From Taxillus chinensis (taxonomy: Eukaryota > Streptophyta > Magnoliopsida > Santalales > Loranthaceae): 64,000 nt of DNA. Positions 10,679 through 22,489 of this stretch are shown piece after piece (the stretch's first letter is position 1; every line of letters begins with the position of its first letter). The stretch lies in contig CM042091.1 of NCBI GenBank assembly GCA_023512835.1, forward strand, positions 18,369,506-18,433,505. The letters are read 5' to 3'. Under the pieces are notes generated by a model, which worked only from the letters and a program-made list of their open reading frames with translations, was not told the origin of the DNA and searched no databases. The translations under genes and the position numbers were made by a program.

Positions 10679-11062
10679 TGCCATGGGGTCAGCCTTTATA
10701 GTAGCTTAACCCGTGCGGCACCTAGTTCCCACCCGTACGAAGGAATGCTAGGTCAGCCTAACTCGTCGCATTTGGATCGGAACCCATCGATCTGTTGTAA
10801 AGCAATTGTGTAGGGAAGCGCTTAGCGGAAAAACGATTGAACGAAGGCAACAAACGATTGTATTGATTGCTTGAAAGCTTTACAACATCACTCCCCTACA
10901 TATAGATGTTAACACTTTTCTGGCTATGTCACCAGGAAACATCATATATAATCGAAATCTAAAATCTCTACAACTTACTCTATAAGCTAAGTACAACACT
11001 TTACAATGGGGAAATACCCCAAAATGGCCTAAGTATGCTAGGATAAGCCTTGGTCCGTGACA
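10679..11062 (-). repeat. 5' LTR of the reverse-strand chromovirus fragment
   Basis: 384 bp, running from TGTCACGGACC at the right to TGGCA at the left, with short inverted ends. It aligns along its length with the 386-bp LTR at 43243-43628. Confidence 0.8.
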
Positions 11063-11402
11063 CTAGGTATATATGAGACATATACAATAAATCACTAATT
11101 AGACTAAGTATAAAATTGGTTCACAATCAGTTAACAGAGTTTAGGATGCTCTATTCCGATAATAGTGTGGTGCGGATTATTTTTATAGTGAGAGTGATCT
11201 AATTTATGATCGTTGTAAAGAGTTTACAAATAGTAGCACTAGTATGTATTTATATAGATTGGACAAGAACATGATAGAATATGTTCTTCGACTAATCTCT
11301 GTTCATAAAATTTTTAAAATTCATTTCCGCTACGGTTAATTGTTAACTTTATTCTAGTATTCTAACAACTCCACCTAATAATTTAGAAGGGAGTGTTGAT
11401 CC

Positions 11403-11520
11403 TGCATAATGAGGGGACATAAGGAGATGGATTGTCGGCAGAAAAGTGGTGGTCAGTTCAAATGCTTTAGATGTGGGGGAATTGGACATAAGATAAGGGC
11501 GTATCCTTCTGCCAATTTAG
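11403..11520 (+). pseudogene. Gag zinc-knuckle relic
   Basis: A short frame reads FKCFRCGGIGHKIRAYP, a CCHC knuckle (C-x2-C-x4-H-x4) whose last cysteine is Tyr, preceded by GHKEMDCRQ, which looks like the end of a first knuckle. Tandem knuckles of this kind are found in Ty3/gypsy gag proteins. No flanking gag sequence is recognisable. Confidence 0.5.
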
Positions 11521-13860
11521 CTAGGGGTGGCAATTTTGCCCCGCCCTGCCCTGACCCGCCGCAACTCGGGCCGTCCCAACCCAATTTACCTTGACAGGCT
11601 ATCGGGTCGGGCTCGAGTCTTGCCCAACTCACTTTGACTCGGTATTTTAAAACAAATTTAAAGTAAAATACCCTATACTGACCTAACCCGATCTGACCTG
11701 AATACAAATGAATTCAAAAAATCTAAGTACAACCATATTCGTATAATCAATGCACAATAGTCTCAGGAGCGGCTCCAAGAATTTTTTTAGGGTGTTCAAC
11801 ATTTATAACAAACCTTAAATATAACATTAGAAAAAAAAAGATATAAAATGTTATTAAATCCTTCTACTTCTACAAGTCTTTAAATATAATATCACTAAAA
11901 AATTCATAAAATCATTTTGCGAGTCTTTATAGTTAGATATTGTTGCATGATGGCTTCATTATCAATTCTATCAAATACTTCACTTTTAATGTATGTAACC
12001 AAATAATCATTGCATGATATCTTTGCATGGTTTGTGTGGGCATTTGTTCTCTTTGACTATGAGGACATTGTGTCTTTCAAGTAAAAGAGGGTATTTGCAT
12101 GCTAACTTATTTTAAATTTATTTTAAGAGGGGAATTAAGGATTTTTTTTATTATTTAGATTTGTTTTAGAGAATTTGTTTTAGGATTTTATTAATTATTA
12201 TTTAAGAAATTGAGAATTGAATTAATATATATAGTTAGAAATTTTATTGATTTGTTTGTGGCGCCCACAAGTGTCTCTTCTTCTTTTTTCTTCTCAAATG
12301 TCAATTTTAAGTTTCAATTATAATTTATTTTTAACAAAATCTAAGGTGTGCACATTGATATACAACTAACGCTGCCCTTGACCAGGCTGATTTGGCATGC
12401 AATGATTGGGTCAACTAAAAACCGTAATCCAATTACTACGTGTCATGTCAGCTTAGTTGCGCAATGTCTGTGTAAATCCAATTGTATGTAGAAAACCTTA
12501 AAAAAAAACTTAACATTTATTATAATACTTATATCTTTTATGAAGAGGCGGCATATATGTAATTTTATAAGTGCAATTGAAACAAAAATTTAAATAATTC
12601 ATCTAGAGTAGTTACAGGAAAACTCATTTTGAAATTTATTGTAACAGTTATAAAAAGCAACTAACAACTATTCCAAAATACAATACCAAAAACTTTTAAG
12701 TAACTTACACACTTATATGTTAATTTGACTAACTTTTTCATATTACTAGAAAGACTAAATCATAAAGAGAAGTCTTAACATATCAACACCCATGCCATTT
12801 ACCAAACTAGCCATAATTAGGACTACTTTTTATTAAAAAAAATGATTCAACTCCATTGAAAATTCTCATGTACATTATATACATTGGCATTAATCATGTT
12901 CCCTCAAAAACTCTCTTATACCCACCAAGGATATCTAAAATGAAATCAATGAGGTAAGAGGACAAATATTTATATATAAGAAAGTACCATAGTATAAAGT
13001 TCTGCCATTAACAATATTTATTACATTGTGGGTTTACATTTTATGATTAATCATATAAAATACTCAAATATCATAAATTAACTGAAGGCATGTTTCGATA
13101 TGTAGACATGATCTAATATACTATGTTGATCCAATCAAATATACTATCATTCTGTTCCGATGGTGGTTAACGGATTAGGAAGACATTTCATTGATCCAGC
13201 CCAATGGGAGAATACTACCATATCAATAGAGAACAACTTGTTTCAATCCGATAAGAGATATATACTAGTATAAGGTAGCGTCAAATCAATGGGTTCTGCA
13301 TCAATATTGAATGAGTGTGTTACTGGATCAATAGACTTGGATTAAAAGATATACAAGAGTCAATATGAGAGTCTCATATCAATCGGATCAAATGAAGAGT
13401 CAACAAACACACAACTGCAAGAGTTAACCTAGATAGTTCTAAGGTTTCTTATTATACAAGCGACATGAAGAAAAAGGAAAGATGAAGGAGATCACAATTA
13501 TGGAGAGCAAAAGTTTCCAAATTCAAGAAGGTTGCATCTCTATAGTATATATATAAAATCAATACCATATAAAGTATGTATGCGTGTAATTTTGTTGCTT
13601 TGTTATAGAGAGAGTTTAAGTTTAATATCAATTAGTGTTCTATTCTTTGGAGTTTTATTGATTATCATTGTTAATAAAAGTTGCTTACAATAATTGTTTG
13701 GTTTATTGTAAACAAAGTATATGTGTTATTCTTGCCATGGGAATATTGGAGTGTGATCTATTCACTTCCTCTAGATCACCTAGGGACCTAACATAATTAG
13801 TATAGTTAAAACAACCGAGAACAGATTTAATATATGAATATAATCTTATACCATTTGGGT
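11521..13860. other. AT-rich intergenic spacer
   Basis: The first 120 bases are GC-rich and begin TAGGGGTGGCAA, a phrase common at hAT-like repeat ends, but no matching second end was found. The rest is AT-rich with no convincing gene, RNA or inverted repeat. Confidence 0.4.
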
Positions 13861-15003
13861 TATTAGACTTTTGCTTTTCAATAATATTTGAATAACTAAA
13901 CAAATATGTTATGCAAGAATTTTTCCTCACTCTATGACATCAACTATTGCATTATCTTATGCAACAAAAGTAATCAAGTTAAACTCTTCCAAACATAACA
14001 CACTCATTACAACCTCGCAAGATTTAGGTTGGTGAGAAACAAAACAAGGATCCATATCCAATGCATTATTGCATGGGATACGAATCCACAAAACAATACC
14101 TTGGATTTCTTTATATGACTACATGCATAAGATTACGTTAAAACTAAAGTTTGTGAGGTTTCCTAATTTAAACATCTTAATGGCACAAAGGAGAAAAAAT
14201 AGCTCAAAAATAGAGACAGTTGGAATAAGTTTTGAATTATCTAAGTTATCAAATAGTTATAATTATTTGATGTATATTTTAGTTTCCTTTTAGATATTCT
14301 CTGTTATATATATATAGACACACACACACATACACAAGTGTTGTAATCTCTCAATTAATAAGAAAGAAGAATTATTTTTCTTATTTTTTCAACTAAGACA
14401 TAATCTAACTAAATTTTTTATCAAATGCACAAGTTATTTTCAACCTCCAACCTCAGTACTATGATAATTATCATTTACATCAATCCATACTGCTTTTAAA
14501 ATTCTATGATGTATAAATGGTCAAATTTTGATTTGGAACTATTTTTATTTAACCATGAAATTGAAGGCCCTATGATGCCTTCAAATACTGCATGAGAGCA
14601 TTATTTGGACAATTTGATCGGACATAACAGGAGGATTTTTTATGACCAGAGAAGTTTGATGGTTGATATATGGTTTAAAATCCTCATATATTTGTACTTA
14701 GGTTTTGAGGAGAATCTAACTAAGAATAACGACTATTTTGAACTTCTTGTTCCCACTATAAAGTTGTCATTAGCTAGTTGAGTGTCATGATAAACATCTC
14801 AGTTTTTTTTCTTGTTTTTTTAAAATTATTTACTTTTAAAAAAAATACCTATGCACCTTCAAGTATTATGAAATTAAGTAGTCACTCCTATTTTATCATG
14901 CTTTTGTAAATCATAGAAATCAATGAATAAAAATATACATATGGAAAAGGCAAATTTGAAACTACAACCCCTTTCTCTTTATCAAAATCTTATGTTTGTA
15001 TAT

Positions 15004-15049
<46 letters not shown>

Positions 15050-15838
15050 TATTATATAAGTTTACAAAATTGAAATATCCAAAAACATCAAAGCTAAAAA
15101 ATTAAATACCATAATTACCCTTTAAAGAAACTTAAAATTTTACAAAATTAAATTATTTATAGTGTCCTTTTTTAAAAACAAATACTATAATAAATCTTTA
15201 AAACAAGGTTTTAAAAAAATATATTTTATTTTAATGTAACTTTAAATCATAATTTTAATATTTTGTCAAATATCACATTAAAAATAAGTTATGAAAACTA
15301 AAATGTACGTATTTATATAATTTATCTTAAATTAATATTAAAAAATATAATAAATAGTTCAAATAGTATATAAATTTCGTATAAGAATAATTCAAATAGT
15401 AAATATAACTCCCATAATATAAAATCAATATAACGAATTAGTCCAAAAGCAAATAAATATTTGCATAACATGATACTAGATATCTCATAGTATTTATAAT
15501 TATCAATTCATCAACTCTATTTATATCTATACATATTGTAATAAATTATATTTACATTTAGTATATTTAAGATTTCACATTTATGTAATAAAATTAGAAC
15601 TCTTATGTTAATTAACATAATATTAATTTAATAACTAATTATATTATACAACACATTAAATAATCGGGGTTGGATTTTTATATATTTAAATAATATACGC
15701 GCCACCAATTCATGCACTGCACAATTTCTCTCGGCCTAATCAAATTTAGGTAATTGGAGTTACATTTTTATTAATTTGAAATAAACTTTATATAGAAATA
15801 AGAAAAAAATACAAAGTAAATCTTAGCATATGTTTTAA

Positions 15839-15892
<54 letters not shown>

Positions 15893-16461
15893 GCATGGGC
15901 GATGAATCCAGTAAGTTTGGCTTAGGCCGAAATCAAATTATTAAGATTATTGTAAATCATATTTAGATAATTATTGTTAGTAACATTTAAGTCACAAATA
16001 ATGATATAAAAGCATAAAAAGTTCATTAAATTTTCTATAATCAAATCTTAATCAAGTTTTTAAAAACCGTATAATCTATTTACCACTATTATAGTTAATT
16101 AATTAAGTCTATATATATTGATATATGATAGTCATTTTATATGACTTAATTAATTAACTTATCTATTTTATATTATATATATAATTATATATTATTATCT
16201 ATCATATAAATTAAATTAATTTATGACTTGAAAATTTATGTTAATATAAATTCATTAATCTATAATTCTATATTAACTGAATATGATCATATAATTTATT
16301 ACTTGACACCAGATTTTATATTAACATGACGATAATAGAAAACTAGAATTGTATTGTTTTAAAAAGATTTTATTAATATTATAATAACTCATTTATAAAT
16401 AAATAAATTTTAAAATCTTTTATTTATATATATATATACATATTCTCAAAGATTAACGACT

Positions 16462-16504
<43 letters not shown>

Positions 16505-16576
16505 ATTAATTAAAATATATTAACTAGTTATATATATTTCTCAAAAAATTATATATATTTATTAACTAGTTATTTG

Positions 16577-16607
<31 letters not shown>

Positions 16608-16655
16608 GAGTGATTATAAATTATTATCTTGTATGTATATATATATATATATATA
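13861..16655 (+). repeat. Left copy of a 2.8-kb direct repeat flanking the MULE
   Basis: The sequence from TATTAGACTTTTGCTTTTCA to TTATCTTGTATGTATATATA recurs at 23683-26455 in the same direction. I noted about 20 substitutions outside microsatellites, i.e. under about 1 percent. The largest differences are in (AT)n near 15009-15047, the AC/AT/AG block at 15839-15892 and an (AT)n tract at 16467-16502. It does not begin TG or end CA and has no PBS or PPT, so it is not an LTR. It contains no convincing gene; the 74-codon open frame at 14069-14293 is identical in both copies simply because the DNA is. Confidence 0.9.
15009..15892. repeat. Microsatellites: (AT)n and compound (AC)n(AT)n(AG)n
   Basis: (AT)n at 15009-15047 and a compound AC, AT, AG tract at 15839-15892. 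The counterparts in the right copy are 24837-24855 (shorter) and 25646-25754 (about twice as long). Confidence 0.9.
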
Positions 16656-16670
16656 GAGTTCTGATATATT

Positions 16671-17227
16671 ACGAACGTACGCACTATATTCTTAACGTGA
16701 GAACGTTAATATGAGTCGTCGGATCAGACGCGTTAGATTTCAGCCATTAGATGAATTAATAAAACAAAAACCTAATCCCTAATTCTCTTCTGCGCTGCGC
16801 TCACTCTGCCAGCATGACTGCGTCTACGCTCCCTCTCTCTATCTTCCCCTCTCTCATGCGCGCTCTCTCCCTCTCCCTCAATCAAGCATGATCCGCGTCG
16901 TCCTCCCTCCACCCGCGTCGCCCTCTCTCTTAATCGACTCAATTTTGTAGCTCTCTCCGTCGCCCCTCGTCCACGCTTTGAATCTATTATCGCACAGCAC
17001 CATCCGCGCTACGCTCGCTGCTACCTCTCTCCGCCGCCCCTCGTCCACACTTTGAATCTATTATCACACAGCACCATCCGCGTGGCGCTCTCTCTCTCTC
17101 TCTCTCTCAATCGAACAGCACGATCCGGCGCTCGCTCTGCAACAAGGAGGGTATGCTTCAATTTCTTTTTTTTTTCCTATTATTCATTTATTTTGGACAA
17201 ATTTTCTACTTGTGATATTAAATCAGC
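16671..17227 (+). repeat. Left terminal inverted repeat of the MULE
   Basis: It matches the reverse complement of 23201-23680 through GTTAGATTTCAGCC, a CT-rich middle section and GGAGGGTATGCTTCAATTTC. The left copy is about 75 bp longer owing to an internally repeated segment (TTTGAATCTATTATCGCACAG and TTTGAATCTATTATCACACAG). It likely contains the promoter and 5' leader, given its CT-rich pyrimidine tract upstream of the transposase. Confidence 0.9.
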
Positions 17228-17651
17228 ATATATTCCTATTTTTCATATTTTTTTGTGCATCTTTTTCTTCGTTATGTATAAGTTTATTTGATGGTAAAGA
17301 AATAATAAGCTGTTTTGCCTCAATGGGTATGAATTTATTCTTATGTTTGCATTTACCAGCATCCCTTTTATGTTGGTGTCATATTATTGCTTTAGACTAC
17401 ATATATAGAATTGTAATATTAGAGTAGAATGGTTGTGATGTAATTAATGTTTTTAATATGCTCTCTTATAGAGGGCGCTGCTGTGATGTTTAATCCAATG
17501 AATTGCAGAGATCAACAAATTAATTTTTTATTGTTGTATCTCAATGTAATAAGATTTAAAATAGTGCTTTCTTTATAATTTGTATTTGGCAGAAATTTGA
17601 TGTTGTGTCTTTATTTTTCCATGAAAATTCTTGCTCAACTATACAGGTAAA

Positions 17652-19848
17652 ATGAGTACATCAATTGCTTCTATTAATGTAGTTGAAGACACATGTGTTA
17701 GTGAAATCAATGTACCTAGAATTGGAATGTCTTTTAATAGCTTTGAAGGTGAAATTTTCAAAGCATATGCTAAAGGATGCGGCTTTGAAGTTCGTAAATC
17801 AACGAGTAAATTGGACAAGTCAAATATCAAGATTTTGCAATATCTTGTTTGTTCAAAACAAGGTGAACCAAAAGTGAAATCAAATAATGAAACTGCCAAA
17901 AACTCAAGGAAGAGACCAACTATAAGAGAGAATTGTTCTGCTTGCGTACGATTAGATAAAGAAAGTGATGAAAAGTGGACTATTAGAAAGTTTGAAGAAA
18001 TACATAGTCATATTTGTGTCACACCAAGGAAAAGACAATTTCTAGCACAAAATAAAGAAGTTGGAAAATCACACCGAAATCTTTTGCACATGTTTGGGGA
18101 GGCAAAATTACGTACATCACAAGCAGTATCAGTATTAGAGATTGAAAGAGGATATTATAGTGATATCAGTTGTATAGAAAGAGATATTCGAAATGCGTTA
18201 CAGAAAAAAAGATTCAGAGAAAACATATGACGCGGAAATATTATTAGAACTTTTTGAAGAGAAAAGGGTATGTAATCCTTCATTTTATTTCGAATACAAA
18301 ACAGATGATGAAAATAGGCTTACACATGTTTTTTGGGTGGATGGCATTGAAAGGAAGGATTATAAACATTTTGGGGATGTGTTAGTTTTTGACACAACAT
18401 ATGCTACAAACAAGTATTCAATGATTTTTGCTCCATTCACCGGTGTGAATAATCATGGACAATCGTGCAATTTTGGTGCTGGTTTTTTAAAAGATGAAAA
18501 AATAGATTCATTTTTATGGCTATTTAAGGCATGACAACGTGCAATGGGTGCAAATGCGCCTAAAGTCATCATCACTGATTAAGATCCTGCAATGACAGCT
18601 GCAATTAATATTACATTGCCTGCAACTATTCATCGGTATTGTATGTGGCACATTTTAAAAAAGCTTAGTGACAAGCTAGGTAAACTGGCTACCAATAGTA
18701 GTTTTACTATCCCTTTTCTCAGTTGTGTTTGGGAAGCTATCTCACCAAGTGATTTTGAGACAAAATGGGAGGCTGTGATGGTGAGAAATAATTTGAAGGA
18801 CAATGTTTGGCTTCAATCCCTTCATCAAATTCGTGAACAATGGATACCGGCATACACAAAAGATAAGAATGTCTTCACATGTGGCATTAGAACTACTCAA
18901 AGATCCGAAAGTATTAATGCTTTTATTGACATATTTGTTGATAAGAAGAATTCATTATGTGTCTTTGTTCAGCGGTTTGACAAAGCTATAAAGAAACAAA
19001 GGTACAATGAACTTGAAGCACAACATAAGGACTTATATGAAAGGCCTCAAGTGGACACCAATATTGGTATTGAGGGTCAAATCTCGAAGTTATACACAAG
19101 AACAATTTTTACGAAATTACAGTATGAGTTAAAACAGAGTGATGACTATGCCTCTAATGTTACACAGATTAATGAGACATGTCGTACCTATTTGGTGAGA
19201 CGATATCGTGGAAAAGATGATATTTTTGATTGTCCTCGTGAAGTGGTATACCTTGGAAAAGATGAAAGAGCATTGTGTTCTTGTAAGAAATTTGAGCTTG
19301 ATGGGATTGTATGTCGTCATGTGTTTGTGGTTTTAAAAAATGAATTTATTGATTATCTTTCCCCTACATATATAACTAAGCGGTGGACTCAAAATGTGAA
19401 AGATGAGATTGTATATGATAACAATGGAATCAAACTTGGAGGTTCATATGGAAAAGCTCGAGATGATGGTATTATAGAATTTTCAAATGATGTTCATGCA
19501 GTAATGGCTATGGTGAATTTTTCAAAAGACTTACTTCCATTAGGAAAGAATTTGATGTCCACTGTTCGAAAAGAGTTAGAGGTTGCTGTATCTTCCTTAA
19601 TTAAGGCTCAACCAACAAAATTGCCTTCTAATATAGAAGTTCATCCACCTGAAATGGCAAAAACTAAAGGAAGTGGTAATAGGTTCAAGGCAAGGGTAGA
19701 TAAAGCAATTGTCAAGCCATTGAGATTGTGCAGACTTTGTAAGAAGATGAGCAGTCATGACAAGCGTACGTGCCCATTGAACGAGAAAAGAAAAAATAAT
19801 TTCGAAGCAAATAATAATGTTGATGAGGATGAAGCACCATCAACTTAA
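17652..19848 (+). pseudogene. FAR1/FHY3-type MULE transposase, three lesions
   Basis: I take the ATG at 17652, just after a possible 3' splice site (CTATACAG), as the start. Domains in order: FAR1 zinc-binding DNA-binding domain, about residues 28-118 (SFEGEIFKAYAKGCGFEVR, NCSACVRL, HSHICVTPRKR); MULE DDE core with VFDTTYATN, IITD and TQRSESINAF; SWIM finger CSCKKFELDGIVCRHVFV at about 19279-19327; and a C-terminal knuckle CRLCKKMSSHDKRTCP at about 19729-19775. Lesions: one extra A in the A7 run at 18204-18210 shifts the frame; TGA at 18532-18534; TAA at 18580-18582, immediately after the second catalytic Asp. The protein ends at a TAA at 19846-19848. It is otherwise full length (about 730 codons) and all key residues remain, so loss of function looks recent. 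Confidence 0.9.
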
Positions 19849-20364
19849 TGGGTGAGATAGAGATTTATTTGATTGTTAATAATTTTATTACTGAAGTACA
19901 TTTTATTTTCTTGTGGATTAGTAAATATTTGATTGCGGATATTTGTCCTTCGATGACATGCGTGTTGCTTCCCTAAATGATAATGTGCTTTCTTGTTTTT
20001 GCCAAATCTTTGTATTCCAACATTTTCCCAACATTTTTGTGTCAAGGTTTCCCTTCATTATATTAACCCATTGAGCTGTTATAGTTCTATACCAAGGTGT
20101 CCCTGGCATTATCAAAGCATTTTTAGAAACAAGCATTTTTATGTCTGTTCCTTTTCAGCTTAAGAGCAACACTGATTTTCTGTATTTTCTGGCAGATGCT
20201 GCAACACAAATAATGTGTGCCAAAAAATCGGCCAACAATATCAACTTGGCTGTTAAGAAATAGGGAATAAATTAATGTGAATTAGAAGCCTTTTGTCATT
20301 TCATGATTTTTTTCCTTTACATTTTGATTGTAGCTACATATAACTTGTTCCCTGAAACAGACAT

Positions 20365-20412
20365 TTTAATAGTTTTGAAGAAGGTGAAATTTTCTACAAA
20401 GCATATGCTAAC
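20365..20412 (+). pseudogene. FAR1-domain fragment separate from the transposase
   Basis: Sixteen codons read FNSFEEGEIFYKAYAN, the opening of a FAR1 domain. This is not a copy of the transposase's own segment, which reads FNSFEGEIFKAYAK: here the extra Glu and the FY pair of canonical FAR1 domains are present. No stop inside, but homology ends on both sides. Confidence 0.6.
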
Positions 20413-20565
20413 CCATTGAGCTTGTTACAGTTCTAAGATCATATTAGTTGTAATTTCAGTTCTGTTTTGTTTTGTGGAAATTGTTGCATTTTAATCTAGC
20501 ATGATAAAAGCATTTTTGGAAACAGTGGCATAGTTTAATTCAACTAATTGAGATTTTAATTATAG

Positions 20566-20817
20566 CTCGTTTCATGGATGAGCTTTTCCTTGCTAGCTGC
20601 AACTGGGGCAGGACTGATAGTTTACTATGGTGAGTAGGTTTAATTACAATATATGTCTTTGTTCAAATGAAACGAACACTAGTTTATATTTCATGTCAAA
20701 CTTATTTGTGAAATATTAATTTATTGGTTGATTATTTTGCAAAAATAAACAAGTCTTCAAATGCTGTAAAAGAATAACCTTTGCGGGAAAAGCAGCCATT
20801 GCAGGTCCATTTAATCG
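20566..20817 (+). pseudogene. HCC1: Captured fragment of HCC1/SCO1 mitochondrial copper chaperone gene
   Basis: Exon-like block 20566-20629, between a 3' splice site (TTTTAATTATAG) and a donor (G|GTGAGT), encodes LVSWMSFSLLAATGAGLIVY, the membrane anchor of SCO1-family proteins (recalled plant consensus PVSWMSF..L..TGAGL). After about 110 intron-like bases, 20744-20782 reads INKSSNAVKE then a stop, and 20782-20817 reads GKAAIAGPFN in a shifted frame, matching the linker just before the thioredoxin-like domain. SCO1 proteins deliver copper to the CuA site of cytochrome oxidase in the mitochondrial inner membrane. The CxxxC copper-binding part is absent, so no function is expected. Retention of an intron implies capture from genomic DNA, not from a transcript. 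Confidence 0.75.
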
Positions 20818-21091
20818 CTAGAAGGAAAAAATTTGTATTCAAATAATACTAGGTTTCTCTTCATTGGGGGTCCATTGTTATTTTTTAAATTTTCTCCGGG
20901 TTGTAGCATATTATAATTCGAATTCTAACTTTATGTCAAACACTATATTGAATCCCTTGGTTTTTGAAACTGTGGTGATGTCATGGATAAGTCTGTACTT
21001 CTATTATCATTATTTTGATTGATCCTCCATTAGCTGTTGTAGTAGGCATTTAACATTTGTAGCCTCTTTCCCTACATAAACTAGGAGTTGA

Positions 21092-21170
21092 GTTATAATT
21101 GCTATCACCACCACAATAACCAAAAGCTGGGTTATAATTGCTGCTGCCACCACAATAACCAGAGCAGCTG
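21092..21170. repeat. 39-bp tandem duplication in the MULE
   Basis: GTTATAATTGCT followed by CACCACAATAACCA starts at 21092 and again at 21131, a 39-bp period. On the reverse strand one frame would give a repeated GYCGG-SNYN peptide in phase, but no start or family match was found. Confidence 0.6.
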
Positions 21171-22393
21171 GGTTTTTTTCTTTAAATTTTGATTGTATTT
21201 GAACATGACTTGTTCCCTGAAACAGTCATTTTTGTTCTTGTTTTTTGAGAAAAAAATTGTGCCCCTTTGACAGCTTTGTTGGTTGTATACAAAGAGGAAG
21301 ATATTATTCTTTCACACTTTTTTTCTATCCTCTCCCATGTGTACTATTAATTTTCGCAAGCGTAATTTATTTTAAAAAAATTATTAATGTAATTTTAATA
21401 TAACTATCGATTAATTTGACCAAGCTTCTTTCGCTTCTGTTTGATTTATTCATTTATTGTATCATAAACAATAGAAGACCGAAGTTAAGATACTGTCAAA
21501 ATTATTTTTCAACAATAACAAACCAAAGTTATAATCTAAACAAGTGTGGGTTAAATGATACAATCAAGATTGTATGAATATCTCATCAAAGAATATTATT
21601 TACAACATTCCAACTAAGTTACGAAATTATCATCTAATACATCATGTTCAATGGTTTTTTTAAAAGAAATTAAAATTCAACTCAGTCCACATTCCAGCTC
21701 CACAATCCACACGTCTCCACAGTCCACACTACCCTTTGCACTTTGCTAACTGCCATATCAGAATTCTACATTCTCCATTCTGCAAAATATCAAAATTTAA
21801 AATGCTGATATCCCAAATTAAAAACGTTGTAGTGTAATAAAAAACACAGAATTAAAAAAATGTTGTAGTGTATCCCAAATTAAAAACGCTACAATATCAT
21901 AATTTAAAAAATGTTGATATCAAAATTTAAGAATGCAAATTTTGCATTCTGCATTCTCCAATATCCCAAATTAAAACACTAGTGTATTCTGCATTCTGTA
22001 GTATCGAAATTTCTGCATTCTCCAACATCAAAATTTTTGCATTTTGCATCAACATTTGTGAAAATAAAATACAGTAAGATCATAAAATTAATCTCTAGCA
22101 TTCTGTAGTATTTTGCATTCACCACTAGAGCCCAAATCCCACAAATGCTTGTTGTTCTAAGGTCTCAAATCCCAGGAAATGAGGAAATAAAATGTAGGAA
22201 TATGCTTGTTGTCCTAAAGTGCAAAACCCACAAGAGTCCTATGACCCCAGATTCAAATATAATGTAATCATTGTTGTCGCACAAGAGCCTCACAGCCTTG
22301 AAAAATATAGTATGGGTGATATATCTACCAGACATAATGACAATAAAGGTTATATAACTATAACAGACAAAAAAACAAGGACATAGACCTTAT

Positions 22394-22489
22394 TTAATTT
22401 CATTTTCATCACCTAAATTGCCACCATCTTCTTCCCCATTTTCCCTTATCCAATCACTTATTTGTTGTTCCAAGTTCTCATCTTCCATA
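22394..22489 (-). CDS. Short acidic open frame in the MULE (unrecognised)
   Basis: The reverse strand has ATGGAAGATG shortly after a strong 3' splice-like tract (poly-T, then TTCAG), opening 31 codons rich in Glu, Asp and Asn (NLEQQISDWIRENGEEDG) before a TAA. It could be the last exon of a reverse-strand gene, a captured fragment, or chance. No family is recognised. Confidence 0.25.

Larger units (their letters stand above)
9306..11062 (-). mobile_element. Chromovirus fragment: 5' LTR, primer site and gag
   Basis: Reading right to left: an LTR, a perfect methionine-tRNA PBS, then gag up to the single zinc knuckle, where homology stops near 9306. It belongs to the same family as the element at 43243-52443: the LTR start, PBS region and gag are clearly alignable but diverged. 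Everything 3' of gag is missing, so it is a truncated insertion or a recombination remnant. No target duplication can be tested, as one end is lost. Confidence 0.85.

Noticed and set aside
11521..11700. A complete hAT or MITE starting TAGGGGTGGCAA
   Set aside because: No inverted partner end or target duplication could be located.
14069..14293. A conserved 74-codon gene present twice (also 23891-24115)
   Set aside because: The two frames are identical only because the whole segment is duplicated; no motif, promoter or codon bias supports a gene.
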